Below are positions 36,116 through 49,390 of a DNA stretch of 64,000 nucleotides, one piece after another. Where the stretch lies: assembly GCF_964340395.1 (NCBI RefSeq), contig NC_135549.1, forward strand, positions 35,242,332 to 35,306,331, given 5' to 3'. Under the pieces are notes generated by a model. It did no database searches, was not told where the DNA came from, and worked only from the letters and a program-made list of their open reading frames with translations. Each line of letters starts with the position of its first letter. The first letter of the stretch is position 1. Position numbers and translations under genes: made by a program. Source of the DNA: Glandiceps talaboti (taxonomy: Eukaryota > Hemichordata > Enteropneusta > Spengelidae).

Positions 36116-36205
36116 ATGTATTCTTGGAATTATAGTGGGACATCCAAAGTTTGCAGCACAAACCATTGACTTCCTGGAAAGCATCAGAGAATTTCACCCT
36201 GACAG
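36116..36205 (+). CDS. AP5B1: AP5B1 exon j (last one seen)
   Basis: The 90-bp exon starts with one base completing a Lys codon, then CILGIIVGHPKFAAQTIDFL and ESIREFHPD, ending after two bases of a codon at donor 'gtaggt'. Acceptor 'gtatttcatag'. TIDFLESI fits the vertebrate PHFVDLLDQV position. The C-terminal half of the protein must lie in later exons; I could not find them up to 64,000. Confidence 0.78.
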
Positions 36206-37230
36206 GTAGGTACATCATGGGATCTTTATTATGTATTACAATAGGCACCGTCCATCCGTCTGTGTGTCCATAGTAATGTGTCATAATCACACATGAAATC
36301 TCAGGTTTCTTTCAAACCTGGCACAAATGAGCTATGTAATAATGGACATAAGCACATCACTTTGTTTTGTAACATGCAAGTTTGATCGAATGGCGGCCAG
36401 ATTTGTAGTTAAAAATCAATATTTACGGTATAATTCATAAAATGTAATACATAGAGACACCAATCAAGTGTCTACCCCATAGTATCAGTAACAAGCTTTC
36501 ATTTAAGACATTGACCTTTTACCTTGACCTTGAGGGCTCGTTCAAAATCAAGCCATTCTTTGCCTATTACAGACCTTTTGTCCTATTTATTTGCTGCCAA
36601 TTTCTTTTAATCATGTTCACAGTTATAGAAGAAAAAGAAATATACACAAGGATTATTTTTAGTACTTACAGTGATATCACTTTTTAGAATACGTAAGGAA
36701 GGTTTTGCATTAGGGTTGAAAAGTCTGTGTGTGTGTCTGTGTCTGTGTGTGTGTGTGTGTGTGTGTGACCATTTTCTAAAAAAACGACTGGCTTAATTCA
36801 AATGAAATTGTGTAGACGTGTTCCGTAGGGTAATGGCAAGAACTGATTAGGTTTTGGTAAACATCCCAAGAATATTAATAAGCAATTTACGTAATTAATG
36901 GTTTTCGGTAATATGGCTATATCTCAAGAATGCACGCTTCAAATTCATTATAACGTGGTACATACATTTGCAATACCAAATCGCATCTGTCCTGAAATTA
37001 TTATCATTTTAGCTTTCAGTTTTAATAATTTATTGGCATATTTCGGTAATTAGACGCGGTGGCCACACAAAAGAAAGTTGTTGTTTCTGGTCAGGAAATA
37101 TTGTCTAAAGTGGTGTGACGATGCAAATTTTTTTGTTAATTGTTCATGATTAGTTGTGCAGTTGTCTTCCCTGAAGTAGCAATTAATGTAGGGAGAGTTA
37201 CTTTTACCTCCCATAAGGGTACAGGAGGTA
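36206..37230. other. Intergenic or intron repeats
   Basis: 36230-36660 has 'gtgtccatagtaatgtgtca' type repeat sequence. 36720-37020 is a TG-microsatellite-headed copy of the family at 6900 ('gtagggtaatggcaag'). No gene is supported. Confidence 0.5.
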
Positions 37231-38320
37231 TTAACCCTTTCACCACTGATTCCCGCTACAGCGGGAACGCTCTAGGGCGCCCACCGATTCCCGCTACAGC
37301 GGGAACGCCAAAATTTATTCACCTACTCCGCCGTAATACCATTCAACGACAGCTATTGCTGCAAAACATGCTGCCATAACTAGTTAATTAACGGCTCTCC
37401 TAACATCACCTACGATGTAAATTTGTCAACTGTCCAAAGAAATTTCCACAGAATTTCACCAGAAATATATCGTTGAATACATGCAGTTGGTCGTGGGTAC
37501 TTTACAAGTGTCAGAAGTACCGCTAAATTCGAGTAATCTCCCAACAGGGAATTTATGGGTGTCGTAGTGAAAGTCGGCAAGATGCGTAACATTGTGGCAA
37601 CGTTCAATAATGAATAGTCCTCATACAAGTTCAATTTATACTGGTCAGTGGTGGGTAGATTACGCACGATCTGACGATTTTCCGATCGGATTTTTAAAGT
37701 GTTTTTTTTTTTTTTGGGTAAAATTCAAATTTCAACATGGCCGCAGTCAAAATTGTCTCCCCTAACTAATATTTACAGAAGCTCACTTTTCAGAAGGTCT
37801 TGAGGTGATGAATTCAGATATTTTAGTACATATTCACTGCTGGTGGGGACTGACTGTAGCATCATAAACAGATTAGTGAGCCGTTAATTATTTTCATTCA
37901 AATTTAATACGACTGAAAAATTACATTTTCTGCCAAATTTTCCCCAATTTTGACCATTTATCCAGTATACAGAAGTTTTATAGGAACATAAATGTTAGTA
38001 TTTTGAATTTTGTTTGTAACATAAATATTGTGTTTATTTGTGATATGTCAATAAATAAACGACTCATGTTTGTTTTATTTATATTTTATTACTTTAATCC
38101 ATATTTCGGTTGTGTGTGTGGCATTTGACTTTATGTATTTGCAAGTATGATGTAGACAATTTATTTTTCATTGAAATAATACCTTGTTTTTCAAAAATGA
38201 GCAACTGTAGGTATTTTTACAACAATTTGATTACACCACACTCACTCTCGCCCTATGTTAGTGAGGGAGCTGGTGGAGAACAAACAATCCCATGAGGCCA
38301 TTGGTGGTGAAAGTGTTTAG
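37231..38320. mobile_element. piggyBac-like MITE with TTAA end and CCCGC palindromes
   Basis: The left end TTAACCCTTTCACCACTGAT is inverse to the right end 'ttggtggtgaaagtgttta', with TTAA on the left and TTAG on the right. Just inside the left end two copies of the palindrome-bearing phrase ATTCCCGCTACAGCGGGAAC lie 34 bp apart (37250 and 37284). It is 1.09 kb with no recognisable transposase. Confidence 0.72.
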
Positions 38321-39070
38321 GGGGATGTCTGTCTGTGTGTCTGTCATGTGTCCGTCTGTGTGTGTGTGTGTGTGTCTGTCTCTGTCACCATTTTCTTAAA
38401 ATAGGCTGGCTCAATTATAATGAAATTTAGTACCTATAATGTTTGGGGTAATGGCTAGACCTGATTAGTTTTTGAGCGAGATCTGTTCATGTTAATTAAG
38501 AAAATTTGCATATAAATGAAATCAACCAATTAAGCGATATCTTAAAACTGCATACTTAAATTTTAATATAATTTAGAATATTCGTTAAACATAACAACAT
38601 ACATTTGTTCTATAAAATTTGTTGATGTACCTTACAGCATTAATAAATAATTTGCATAATTAATTATTTTTTGTAATTAGGCTGTATCTTAAGAATGCAT
38701 ACTTCAAATTCAATATAATTTAGTACATGTGTTAACCATAAGAAAATACATATGTCTTATCAAATTTTTGTTGATGTACCTTACAGTGTTAATGAATAAT
38801 TTGCATAATTAATGATTTCTGGTAATTAGGCTATATCTTAAGACTGCATGCTTAAATTTCAATATAATTTACTTCATACATTAAACATAACAAACTTTAT
38901 ATGCCTTATAAAGTTGCTGATGTATCTTACAATGTTAATAACTAATTTGCATGATTAATGATTTTTGGTAATTCAGATATATATCATAAGAATGCATACT
39001 TGAATTTCAATATCATTTAGTACATGTTATCCATAACAAAGCAGATATGTCTTATAAAATTTATATTTTG
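38300..39070. repeat. TG-headed family followed by about 147-bp tandem units
   Basis: 'ggctggctcaattataatga' and 'ggggtaatggctagacctga' repeat the family seen at 6900 and 36720. From 38590 a unit containing 'gatgtaccttaca', 'aatttgcataattaat' and 'gtaattaggctatatctta' repeats three to four times at 145-149-bp spacing. Confidence 0.72.
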
Positions 39071-40089
39071 ATTCCGAAAATACTGTGTTAGTGGATCGTG
39101 TTGCATGATGTTGACAGTGACACGTAAACGTTGGGCACTGAATCAATGCGTGATCACTGGCATGGCCACTATAGACAGCCGATGCATGTGCGCCCGGTCA
39201 GACATTAAGATTGAACTTGTTGTGCAAATCAGAAAATAATAACTTTGACGTTGTTGATAGTTTTAGTTCAAGATTTCTGAGTTTCAAGGACACCTAATGT
39301 CAGCTTTCCGTATGAAGTTTACAGTATGTAACAAATGCTGTCATTTGATATAGCAGGACCAAATCATTATACACCGCCAGTAACGGTAATTCATGAAAAA
39401 TGAATTATTTCAAAGTTTGTTTGACTGTATAATATTTATAAGTTTTTCGTTCACATTTGGTACTTTTTAAAGTCAGTGATTTTTCTTCCTTCAAACTGTT
39501 GGTTTTTCTTAACCTCGTCATGAATTTCAAGAGGGAATGATAAACACAGCACTGTACTAACAGTTCTAAAAATGAAACAAGTGGTTACAAGATTAGGATT
39601 TCTCAAAGTTTTTATTCAATCATATGTTCACTGTGACTTATTTTGAATTTGTTCTTTGTCCTTGTCTGAAAAAATGGAATTATAAATTTGAGCACTGCTA
39701 TTCGGTTGATATTCAGATTAAAAATTGTGACTACCTGGCTGTCCAATCTTTCTAAACAATATATAATATACTCTGTAGAAATGACTTAAAATTACATAAT
39801 CTTAATTGCCTTCTTTTACTAAGGTGTAATGTGTAGTACACAATTGTCAAAAAATAGCTTACTGGGAACTGTTATTGTGAATGGAATTTTTTATGTAGTT
39901 AGGTAATAGTCTAGTATGTGTAATGGAATATCTCAGACCACAGTATCTCTGTAGTGGTCTGAGGTAATATATATGAATATTTCATAGACAATAATAATTG
40001 ACCCCACTTCCTGTCAAATGACCCCACTTTCTGCAACCAAGGGGCCTTGTCCCCACTTGTTGCAAACCTTCGCAGAACACTGACGTTTA

Positions 40090-40262
40090 CACCCCCCACC
40101 CCCTTTGTTACATCGCAGCAGCATGTGTCTTTCATGGCTGAAGTTGTTGAGGTTTGATGAGGGACAGGACTCAAAATTAATGCCTCCGCGCGTACATTTT
40201 GCTGCAATGTAATAATAGCTCAGAATATTTCTATCATTTTCAAAATTATGCTTAAAATGTCA
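40090..40262 (-). other. Exon-like block, copy 2 of a local duplication
   Basis: On the minus strand, after 'tattacattgcag', the frame reads INFESCPSSNLNNFSHERHM then LLRCNKG. It is about 90% similar to the block at 40430-40610, including the intron-like lead-in 'ctgagctattattacattgcag'. It could be part of a tandemly duplicated exon of a Cys-containing protein or a local repeat. The function is unknown. Confidence 0.4.
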
Positions 40263-40429
40263 ACTATCTATCAACTGTATGTTATAATGTCAACCTAGAG
40301 GCTACATGGAATCACAGAACTGATTGTTTTTGAGGGTATACACTTATTATTCACTATATTCACTTTATGATATCATTAACCTAACCTATACAGGCCAGCA
40401 TAGCTGCAATAATTGTAGGTTTCTTGTGA

Positions 40430-40610
40430 CTCTGAGGTGGGCTTTTCTTGTTACATCGGAGCAGCATGTGTCTTTCATGGCTGAAGTCGTTGAGGTTTGA
40501 TGAGGGACAGGGCTCGAAATTAATGCCGTCTCGGGCGCATTTTGCTGCAATGTAATAATAGCTCAGAATATTTCTATCATTTTCAAAATTATGCATAAAA
40601 TTGGTAAAAG
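40430..40610 (-). other. Exon-like block, copy 1 of a local duplication
   Basis: Minus strand: lead-in 'attattacattgcag', then AKCARDGINFEPCPSSNLND and FSHERHMLLRCNKK. The shared reading frame, Cys positions and acceptor-like AG in both copies are what suggest an exon. I do not recognise the family and see no partner exons. Confidence 0.4.
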
Positions 40611-41719
40611 TCATACTGCATTCCTCAAAAAAACAATTTCTTGACCAGTTTTTAGCTTTAAATCAGTTGTATCATCGGGGACAAATTACACAAGCTTCAA
40701 TTGTGTCATAAACACAGGTTTTAGGCATGGATGTTACAAAAATTGTACAAAATGACTTAAAAGGAGCAGTGATTGATTATTTAAATAGTTTAAGCATTGG
40801 AATGTTTGAATGTAATTTTGTCGGTGTCGACACTATGCAACAACGTCTTGCTATTGCCTATTGCTAACATTAGTAACAACACTTAGAAATTACAGAAGAC
40901 GCATAATGTATACTGTACTGCAAGGTCAACCAAGACTTGCATGGCATGTTACCGATGTTTACATTATTACTTTTAATTACTTTTAAACAGTAAATCCCAA
41001 AGGAGTTCTGAGTTCTAGAAATGTTTACATGTTATCTGGTGGATTATTTTGACAAGTTCACACTGAAGAAAAATGATTCATAGAAGTAATGATATATATA
41101 AATGAAAATTCCTCTAGCACACTGATGACAATCACGCAAGTGTTTCAAAAAGTTACATACTAAAGTTTAAATTGGATAAATTGAAAAAATTGTAAGCGAT
41201 GTCAATGCCACTTTGATTAATAGGACGAATGTATTAGTACTCCTGATAAAATCATACAATATTTCATGGCTACAGATATACACCCATCAGGATGATAAGT
41301 ATTCATCTTCTTACAAAGTTGTTCTACGGACTTGTCAACCTTGCTAAAATGAAGGAAAGAAGGAGTTCAATAAAAAAGAGAAAAGAAGTTGTAGAGAGAC
41401 TTAAAGGACAGAAAGGACAGAGAATAGAACTGAAAAAATACAGATTTTTTTCCTTGCCCCCTTTTTTTTTTATTTCGCCCGCCCGCCCCGCGATTATTCC
41501 ACTGGAGATGAGAAACAAAAAAAAAGGTCACCCTTAGACTCTCACAAATTGAATGCTGAATTAAGTATTTACAGATAAAGTTGTGAAAGGGCGCCCTCAA
41601 ACATCAGCCAGCATAGCAAATAGCAAATATGAGCAGACATAGCAAGTATATGCTCAAAGGGATACATTTTATTGACAATAGGAACAAAAGGCACCATTCT
41701 TCTAAATTGTCTGTCACAT

Positions 41720-43570
41720 AATGCTTTATTATTATATAATACTTAAACCCCTTCACTTGTTATAATAATAGTACATAGAAATCCTAATTTTTATAATAAT
41801 CGGGTTTATTCAAATATTAACCACCCTACCTGGGGTAGTTTTGTATGCTGAGTTCAAAAAAGGGGGTCATTTTATGAACATCAGTTGCCATGGTAACCAA
41901 AATCACCATAATATGTTAATCATTTTTCCAAAAATTGACAATACATTGAAAAAAAAAGATAATACAGTGAAAAATGTCCTTGTATTAGACATGTATGCGT
42001 TAGTGCTACCTGGTGTAACATAAATTGTATAAAATTGGATGGCTGTTTCCATGGAAACATAAGGTAGACGTGAAAATTATGTTTTCATTACATACACATA
42101 CATCTCACAAATAACATTATAAATCTGATAAATATCTTTTTATTTGCACATTGACCCCACTACCAAGGGTAGTTTGTCATGGTGAATTCATAAAAAGTGG
42201 TCATTTAATGAACATCAGTTGCCATGGTAACCAAAATAACCATATTAAGTGATTTTTTGAAAAATTAGACATAAAACACTTTAAAAATTTCAAATTTAGG
42301 AAAAAACATCATTGCTGTTTGAATGTATGGGTTGGTGCTATATGTTGTAACAAGGTTTCATGAGTTTTGAAATTATCTGTATCAAACCTATGCAATTCTA
42401 AAACTCTAAAATCACCAGAATAAATTGTAAATACCTAAAATATACCAGCAGTCCTTGACAATTCCATTTACGCAGCTTGGTTCAGTCTTTTATCACAAAA
42501 TCTTCAAAGTAAGTGTACACACACATTTGAGTACAAGTTGACATGATCGTTGACTCCATACTGCATATTATTGTTTGTACTTGGATTTTATCCAACAAAA
42601 TATCGTCTGCTTTTAAATTCTCCAACTCAACTGACAACATCATGATGTGCGTATGCGCACATACATATTTCCGGGTCCAAGTGACACATGCCAAATTCAA
42701 ACGATAAGGACACAATATAGTTGGGATCGATCACAGTATCACTACATCGATTGTTACAGGAATATCAATATTATTATCCAGAATTTCTCAGTCGTGAAGC
42801 TTGCTGACAATTTACAAGTGCAAGGTTATAAAGATGGCGACTGTGCGCGTGCAAGTCGACTGACGTCACTAGAATGTATTACAATGTAGCTATAGTTATC
42901 ACGCGAATCACGCATGTCATGTGCACTGCATTTATGTGTGTATGCAACGGTACACGTGTGCCATACACATATAGTATACACAAGCAAGATAGGCAGTGAC
43001 CAGGTCACTACTTTATTGTTTTCATGACTTTGCCGAACGACTAGGAATAATCAGTAATTTACAAGTTGCTAAAATTTACACGAAGTTGACTTAAAAACAG
43101 AAATGGGCATTGCAAATATTTTGTAAATGCATGCGTAGTCCGGATTGTTTGTCTTGCCATTGTTGCGTCTACCTGGAAAATTACATACATCTCGGCGAAC
43201 ACACATTCATATGGACAAAGCACAGAGCAGTGCATATGCCACGCTCCCACGTCAAAAATCAAAACAAAATAAATAAATAAAACAAAAATTTGCACTGCAA
43301 GACATGCCTAGCCATAGTTCTCTTCATCATGTTCAAATTTTGTTTTATTTTAGGAGACAGGAATGTCGATATTATTATTTTATTTTACGAGACAAAAATA
43401 GTCGTAGACAATATATATGGCACCATGACACACTGTGTAAGCACAGGTAGTTTTTTGAAAGATGACAAAACTGCTGCTTTGTGGATGGTAATGAACCCAA
43501 TCAATAGAAAATGAAATAATCAAAAAAAAAGTGAGTACATAGTTATCAACAGAGATAGTACATCCGACCA
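41720..43570. repeat. Segmental duplicate A
   Basis: Runs of unique-looking sequence here, for example 'aaccaccctacctggggtag', 'gttgccatggtaaccaaaat', 'cagcttggttcagtctttta' and 'ggatggtaatgaac', recur in the same order at 46045-46786 and 53762-55700. Copy A is uninterrupted and shows the state before the 6,967-bp insertion. It contains no supported gene. Confidence 0.82.
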
Positions 43571-45154
43571 CATTTCCGATGACTTTGCTATTTGTGAGGC
43601 TAGCTAGCCACTTAGCTGTAACACTGTGAGTATTAATCTTAGTATATTGTACTGCGACGACACATGATACGTCTAGATCAAATGGGGGCCTAGCGTTCGT
43701 TCGATACCGACATGGCCATTGAAAACCAGACTGCCGTATTTTTCTCTAAAGAAACAAATCAAAGAGATGCAGCAACCCTAATTTGCAGCTCCGACATCAG
43801 AAAAAAACCTGTTTTTATTTCCGACCGACTCCTGAGTTCAACACAGCAAGATTGTAAGGTTTGAACGAACATCAAACGTTCCACACATGGCGTCTTAGAC
43901 CAGTGTAACATTGTAAGACAGATTATCTAAAATTGGAGAGTGGCTTTCATGGAAACATGAAATATGCTTACATTACAAATGCCATGTTTTAGTAAAGAAA
44001 TACATCTGACATACACCTAGTACAAACGTAGTCCTGCTTGCATGCGGAGTAATCCGGGACTCGATTCTGACAATTGTCCCTCCTACCTCAGAGTCAAGTC
44101 AGTAATATAGACTCGTGCACCGTCATGTAAGCAGGACTAGTACAAACTAACCCTATCTTGACATATTCTTGTCCTTTTCAGTTGCGCTGACATTTACAAC
44201 CATGTACGTTAACGAAGTCATCAGCTCTACATACCTTTTGCTATGAACAAAGTTCAACTTTCCTTTCTTGGCAGTGTAAATCATATATATATGCACACGT
44301 AGTACATAAACTTCAGTTGAATATATGACTTGATCGTGATGGATAAGCGATGTAACATTCGATTACGTAGGTCTTTGAGTAATAAGGTCCGGTTTGACAC
44401 AACATTGACAGTCATGTACCAAAATATCCATCCAAAGTTGCGTTCAAGGAAACCGTTAGTTGCGTTATGATTGAACACAGTGCCGCTTTATATAGTTGAG
44501 GATGAGTAGCCTTCCATGCCTTCCATTTTTAAAGGCATATTGATAAATTATCCATGATTTCGCAGTTGTGTCACCATCAAGGTCGTGACCTTTTATTTGC
44601 GTTGTTTTATAGTACACACCCGCTGTGCAGATGCACACGTAAACACCTTGTGAATGTGATACAATGTTACACAGTGTAACAATATCATCATGCCTGGAAT
44701 CACGTGCACTCCACATGTATGCCGTACATTTCATAATTTCAGGTACGTTTTTGCATTCGGATTAATTATTACATGTTATCGGCTATTCATGAAAGTACAA
44801 TTTGTAATAAATGAAACAATATTCTACAACATTTACAGTAGCAGAAGACACAGGTCAAGTCAACTTTATGGCATGCCAGCACAATGACATCACATTTTCG
44901 ATTGCGATCAAATCAAATCAAAACCATACGATTTTAGAAGAGATTCAAATGACTTAAAATCTCAAAATTGTATCGCAAGTAACGCAAAGATGAAAACAAT
45001 TAAATCAAGCGATTGTAGGCTGAGTGCGAATTTGACATTTACTTCTGAATACTATGTCAGATTTCCCATAGAAAAACAATGGCCGTGTTCTTTTATGACA
45101 ACTGAACTTTGCTCAAGTTCAACTTTTTCAAATTCGCACCAATCGGTCTGAAAA
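43571..45154. other. No gene recognised
   Basis: Mixed anonymous sequence with a few CpGs around 43650-43750 and 44040-44130. Several open frames of 60-90 codons show no family resemblance. Confidence 0.4.
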
Positions 45155-46030
45155 TTCATAAATAGAGACCAAAGGGGTTTTGTAAAAAATCTCTTGGTTT
45201 TAGATTTGTCATTTTTTAAATTCTTTTCTGGAAAATGATGTGCTATCACTGACTATGTTGTTAAAACTCATTAAGAAAACCATAATGTTGTAATCTGTAA
45301 ACCGGCACATTTTACCATGTACATCTACATAAATACAGACCTCTAACTTCGTTATTCTGTAAGTAAATTACACGTAATACATACAGACTGACCTAGCATT
45401 TGCTTTCACAAAAATCAGTCTTTAATTTCATGAAAGCTGTGTGGCAAATAAAATCGAGAGTTTCGAGTTATTCCGTATATTTTAGTTCAATACCCGTCAG
45501 CAAATACATGTAATGCTATCAACAGGTCAGCGATATGTGTTCCACGGACACTCACCACAGTCAGTACAGTACTACTGCGCTCATATCAGAAAAACTTGAA
45601 ATCGATATTCTTTTCACTAAAATTTGCAACATTATTTTATGACAACTAAACTTCGCTCAGCTCATGTTCAACTTTTTCAAATGCACACCAATCTGTCTGA
45701 AAAATCCAAAGGGGATTTGTGAAAATCTGAGTCATCGCTACCAATACCGTAGCTGTCAATCAAATATTAGTGCCTAAATGCTTCGGGGAATACTGGACAA
45801 TTGAGATCTTCACTGGGCCGCAGTGCTAGTGCCAATTTAGTCATAAATAAAATAATATTGTCATACTTTTATTCATATACATGGCAAGTACCAAGTTCCC
45901 AATTGTTACGACTTGAAGCTTGAATGGGAAATGTTGAATAATTAGTTATGGGTGTAAAACGTCAACCTTTACACCTGCTACTTATACACACCAACCATAA
46001 GTGATATTCCTCTGAAGTTCGCCCAACATT
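45155..46030 (-). repeat. Dispersed repeat, inverted partner of 15040-15690
   Basis: Reverse complement of the block at 15 kb: 'aaaaatctcttggttttaga', 'cactgggccgcagtgctagt' and 'tgggtgtaaaacgtcaacct' are all found in reversed order. An extra stretch of about 200 bp lies between the two conserved halves here. Confidence 0.8.
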
Positions 46031-46044
46031 TTTCATTATTATGT

Positions 46045-46065
46045 ACTATTTAAACCCCTCCACTT

Positions 46066-46121
<56 letters not shown>

Positions 46122-46786
46122 TAAATAAAAAGTGTATAGAAATAATAATTTTTATAATAATCAAGTTTATTTCAATACTAACCACCCTACCTGGGGTAGT
46201 TTTGTATGCTGAGTTCAAAATAGGGGGTCATTTTATGAACATCTGTTGCCATGGTAACCAAAACCACCATAATATGTCAACCATTTTTTCCAAAATTTGA
46301 CATAAAACATTGAAAAAAAAGATAATACAGTGAAAAAATGACCTTGTATTAGACATGTATGAGTTAGTGCTACCTGGTGGAACATAAATTGTATAAAATT
46401 GGATAGCTGTTTCCATGGAAACGTATGGTGGACGTGAAAATTATGTTTTCATTATATACACATACATCTCACAAATAACATTATAAATCTGATAAATATC
46501 TTTTTATTTGCACATTGACCCTACTACCAAGGGAACTTTGTCATGCTGAGTTCAAAAAAAGCGGTCATTTAATAACATCGTTTGCCATGGTAACCAAAAT
46601 AACCATTTAACGCGAATTTTTGAAAAATTAGACATAAAACACTTTAAACATTTCAAATTTAGGGAAAAAACATCATTGCTGTTGGAATGTATGGGTTGGT
46701 GATATCTGTTGTAACAAGGTTTCATGATTTTTGAAATTATCTGTATCAAACCTATGCAATTCTAAAAGTAAAACTCTAAAAATCAC
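46045..46786. repeat. Segmental duplicate B, left part
   Basis: Corresponds to 41740-42420 of copy A, with an expanded (AAT)n at 46069-46123 that is short in copy A. It breaks at 'aatcaccaga', exactly where copy A continues 'aatcaccagaataaattg', because of the insertion at 46791. Confidence 0.82.
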
Positions 46787-46790
46787 CAGA

Positions 46791-47180
46791 AACAGCTTCC
46801 GGAAAACTTTCGGAAATTCTATTCCACTTTGGAAAGGTATCTTTTTTTGATTGATAAAGGGTTAATAGATATGCTGCTCACTGTAGACATATCAAATCAT
46901 GACATAAACTTGCATTTGACACTTTCATTTTCAAAATTAACCCATGTAAAAAGTTGCCATTTGGCCAAAAAATTGCCCAATTTCTTGGTATTTGCCAAAA
47001 TATTGGCCAATATTTCGAGACTTCCCAAAATATTGGCCAATATTTTGAGACTTCCCAAAATATTGGCCAATATTTTGTGAGTTTGCCAATATATTGGCCA
47101 ATATATTTTCAGCTCAAATAAACTGCCCAATATATTTTTCCTAAATGAATGTATTTGGTCAATATATTGGTTTCCTTTAA
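46791..47180. repeat. Left TIR of the 7-kb insertion
   Basis: After the AACAGCTTCC end, the repeat carries 'ggttaatagatatgctgctc', and then three or four units of 'ccaaaatattggccaatatt' with 'ttgagacttc' between them. The minus-strand open frame at the right end reads almost the same 83-residue product as the plus-strand frame here. That reflects DNA identity, not selection. Confidence 0.85.
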
Positions 47181-49390
47181 ACAATTTTACCATTTTGTCC
47201 CCACAGTTACAAAATTTACTACATGTACTTGTAACATGTTTTAGTCGAGGTATGTAAAGGTTCTTAAAATGTTAAACTGAGACCATGAACTGAGAGTCTC
47301 AGTTGCAAAAAAAATAGCCATCTGAGACTAGTCTCAGTTTGCCAGTCTCAAATGGCAAAAAAACCTTCCATGGTTAGAGTGTTTAATATGTTCTTAGGAT
47401 TTCGATACTTGTTTGTGTTTGTATTGTAATTAATGTTGCCTTCCATACATACCTTTTGTTATTCTGTGTATATGGTGTCAACTCTTTCTTTTGTGTAGTT
47501 ATCATGTGATCTGTATGTGTAGTTTACTAAGCCTTTGTTTTGTTTCTAGCATGGATGTATTCATAGACCCTTATGATGTATTAAGGATGCATCTATGTTA
47601 CTTGTAATGTTTGTTGTCATTACAATCTTTGGTAAATTTTCAGTCTCAATAGTATACATGTAGTGTGACATCATGAATTTTTGTGAACTGAAACTGTTCT
47701 CAGATAGACTTTTTTTTAATCTGGGACTGAAGTTCATGGCAAACCGAGACTGGTCTCGGATGGCTATTTTTGGCAAACTGAGACTCAGTTCATGGTCTCA
47801 GCATGTCACACCCAGTCCCTCAAGGTGGGTGGAGGGACTGTGTCTCAGTTTAATGTTTTACATGTAGGTACTTTGTGTACCGTTACATACCTCTTTATTC
47901 ATTATATTTTAAACTCATTACTTAATTGCAGTTTTACTTTTCAAACACAACTAATAGCTCCCTTTCAAAGCCAGGCACTGCACTGTTGTGTGTTTTTAAT
48001 CCCAGTATTAAAGCTCGAGACTTGACATTTTTACAGCTCATTTTAAAAGATAGCAACTAGGCCAATGGGTCCATGTTCAAGATGGCCACAAGCTTATGTT
48101 CCATGTTCAACTACAACGGCTTGCCGTATGTGGACCATCTTGTGTGAATAGTTTAAATCTTAAAGGTATCTCAGACATGCAGACATGTTTACAAAACTAA
48201 TTTATTTGAATGTTGACAGTTTCTTCTAATAATGTACAGAGTTTATACACATTGTGATTGTGACTTCCTATATGTAATATCTCTGGATAAATTCTCAGGA
48301 TTGGGGTTGGAGAACTACTAAACATTTTGCATCGGAACTTAGGGAAGGGTTTGCCTGTGATCAGTGATAGTGGTAACATTTACCTGTTACCAGTGAATAT
48401 CACTTTGATGACAAAAAATTTTCATTTGTCCTTAAAACAGAGAGGACTTATTTTGATTCTGATGGCTAATTGAAAGATGAATATTTTGACCATGTATCTG
48501 GTACTATGAGGAAACATTTAGTCAACATCACAAAAATATTGGCAATTTGCTGAAATCTACTGACAATCTGAATAGCTGTTGATGAATGGTAAACTAAATA
48601 ACTATCGATTTGCTTGGAAAAATCATGGAAATATAACCCACTACCTGGGATATCCCTAAACTCTTGTTCTTTGTTGAAATTTATCAACATATTGACAAAA
48701 GAGTGACAGTCACCCTTGTATTCAGATTGTAGCAATGTCTGTATGTACTTTACTTTTGCACTCACAATGATAACACAACATTGTAACAGTCACCTTGCAG
48801 CTTGGCTTCAATACAAGTATGTTCTGTCACAGACAAGGAACACATGTGCTGCATGTCTGTGGTTCGATCTGTGTGTCACAAACCGTACCCCTTTCTACCT
48901 CAAGTTGTCTTGGCCAGTAGATGTTGTCTCTCTTGCATGATCATATAAATGTATCTGTAAGTGAAGCAAGTCACGTCATTTCTGACATATTTAATATTTC
49001 ATGGGTGCACCATTGAAATTTTTTCTTACTCAGATATGTGTATAGGGCTGAAAAGTATATTTTATGGCTATAGTTACCGGACATTCCCTAAATGTTGTTT
49101 TCAAATCAATTAAGAAACACTCTGTGCTGAATGCTTTGTTAACAAATAGCATGAATGCTACATTTGGAAATAATTAGCACACTGCCATTGGGTATAAAAC
49201 ATGGCCAACGTAGTACAAAATATGTAAATAGTATGCAAATGAGCATTTTCCAAATATGATTTAACGACCTGACAGTGTTACGTAATCATGATAAAATATC
49301 CTGAGATTATCACAGTCTACATGTCATAATCTGCAAAAGCAGCATACTAGTGCTTGATCGAAAACCGCCGCGTCATGTTCTAGTCTTCAA
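47181..49390. other. Interior of the 7-kb insertion, no gene recognised
   Basis: 47270-47360 and 47680-47850 hold inverted copies of 'gagac(t)..gtctcagtttgcc' phrases, an internal foldback. The rest is anonymous AT-rich sequence. Confidence 0.45.

Larger units (their letters stand above)
39071..41719. other. No gene recognised apart from a duplicated exon-like block
   Basis: AT-rich sequence with scattered low-complexity runs. The two similar blocks at 40090-40262 and 40430-40610 are listed separately. A Lys-rich open frame at 41292-41537 lacks any resemblance and probably reflects base composition. Confidence 0.4.

Noticed and set aside
46829-47080. 83-residue open frame repeated almost identically at 53719-53468
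   Set aside because: The identity is explained by the inverted repeats of the insertion, and the product is low-complexity from 'ccaatatt' units.
47930-48060. Further AP5B1 exon after 'cttaattgcag'
   Set aside because: The frame has no resemblance to the C-terminal half of AP5B1 and lacks a suitable donor in phase.
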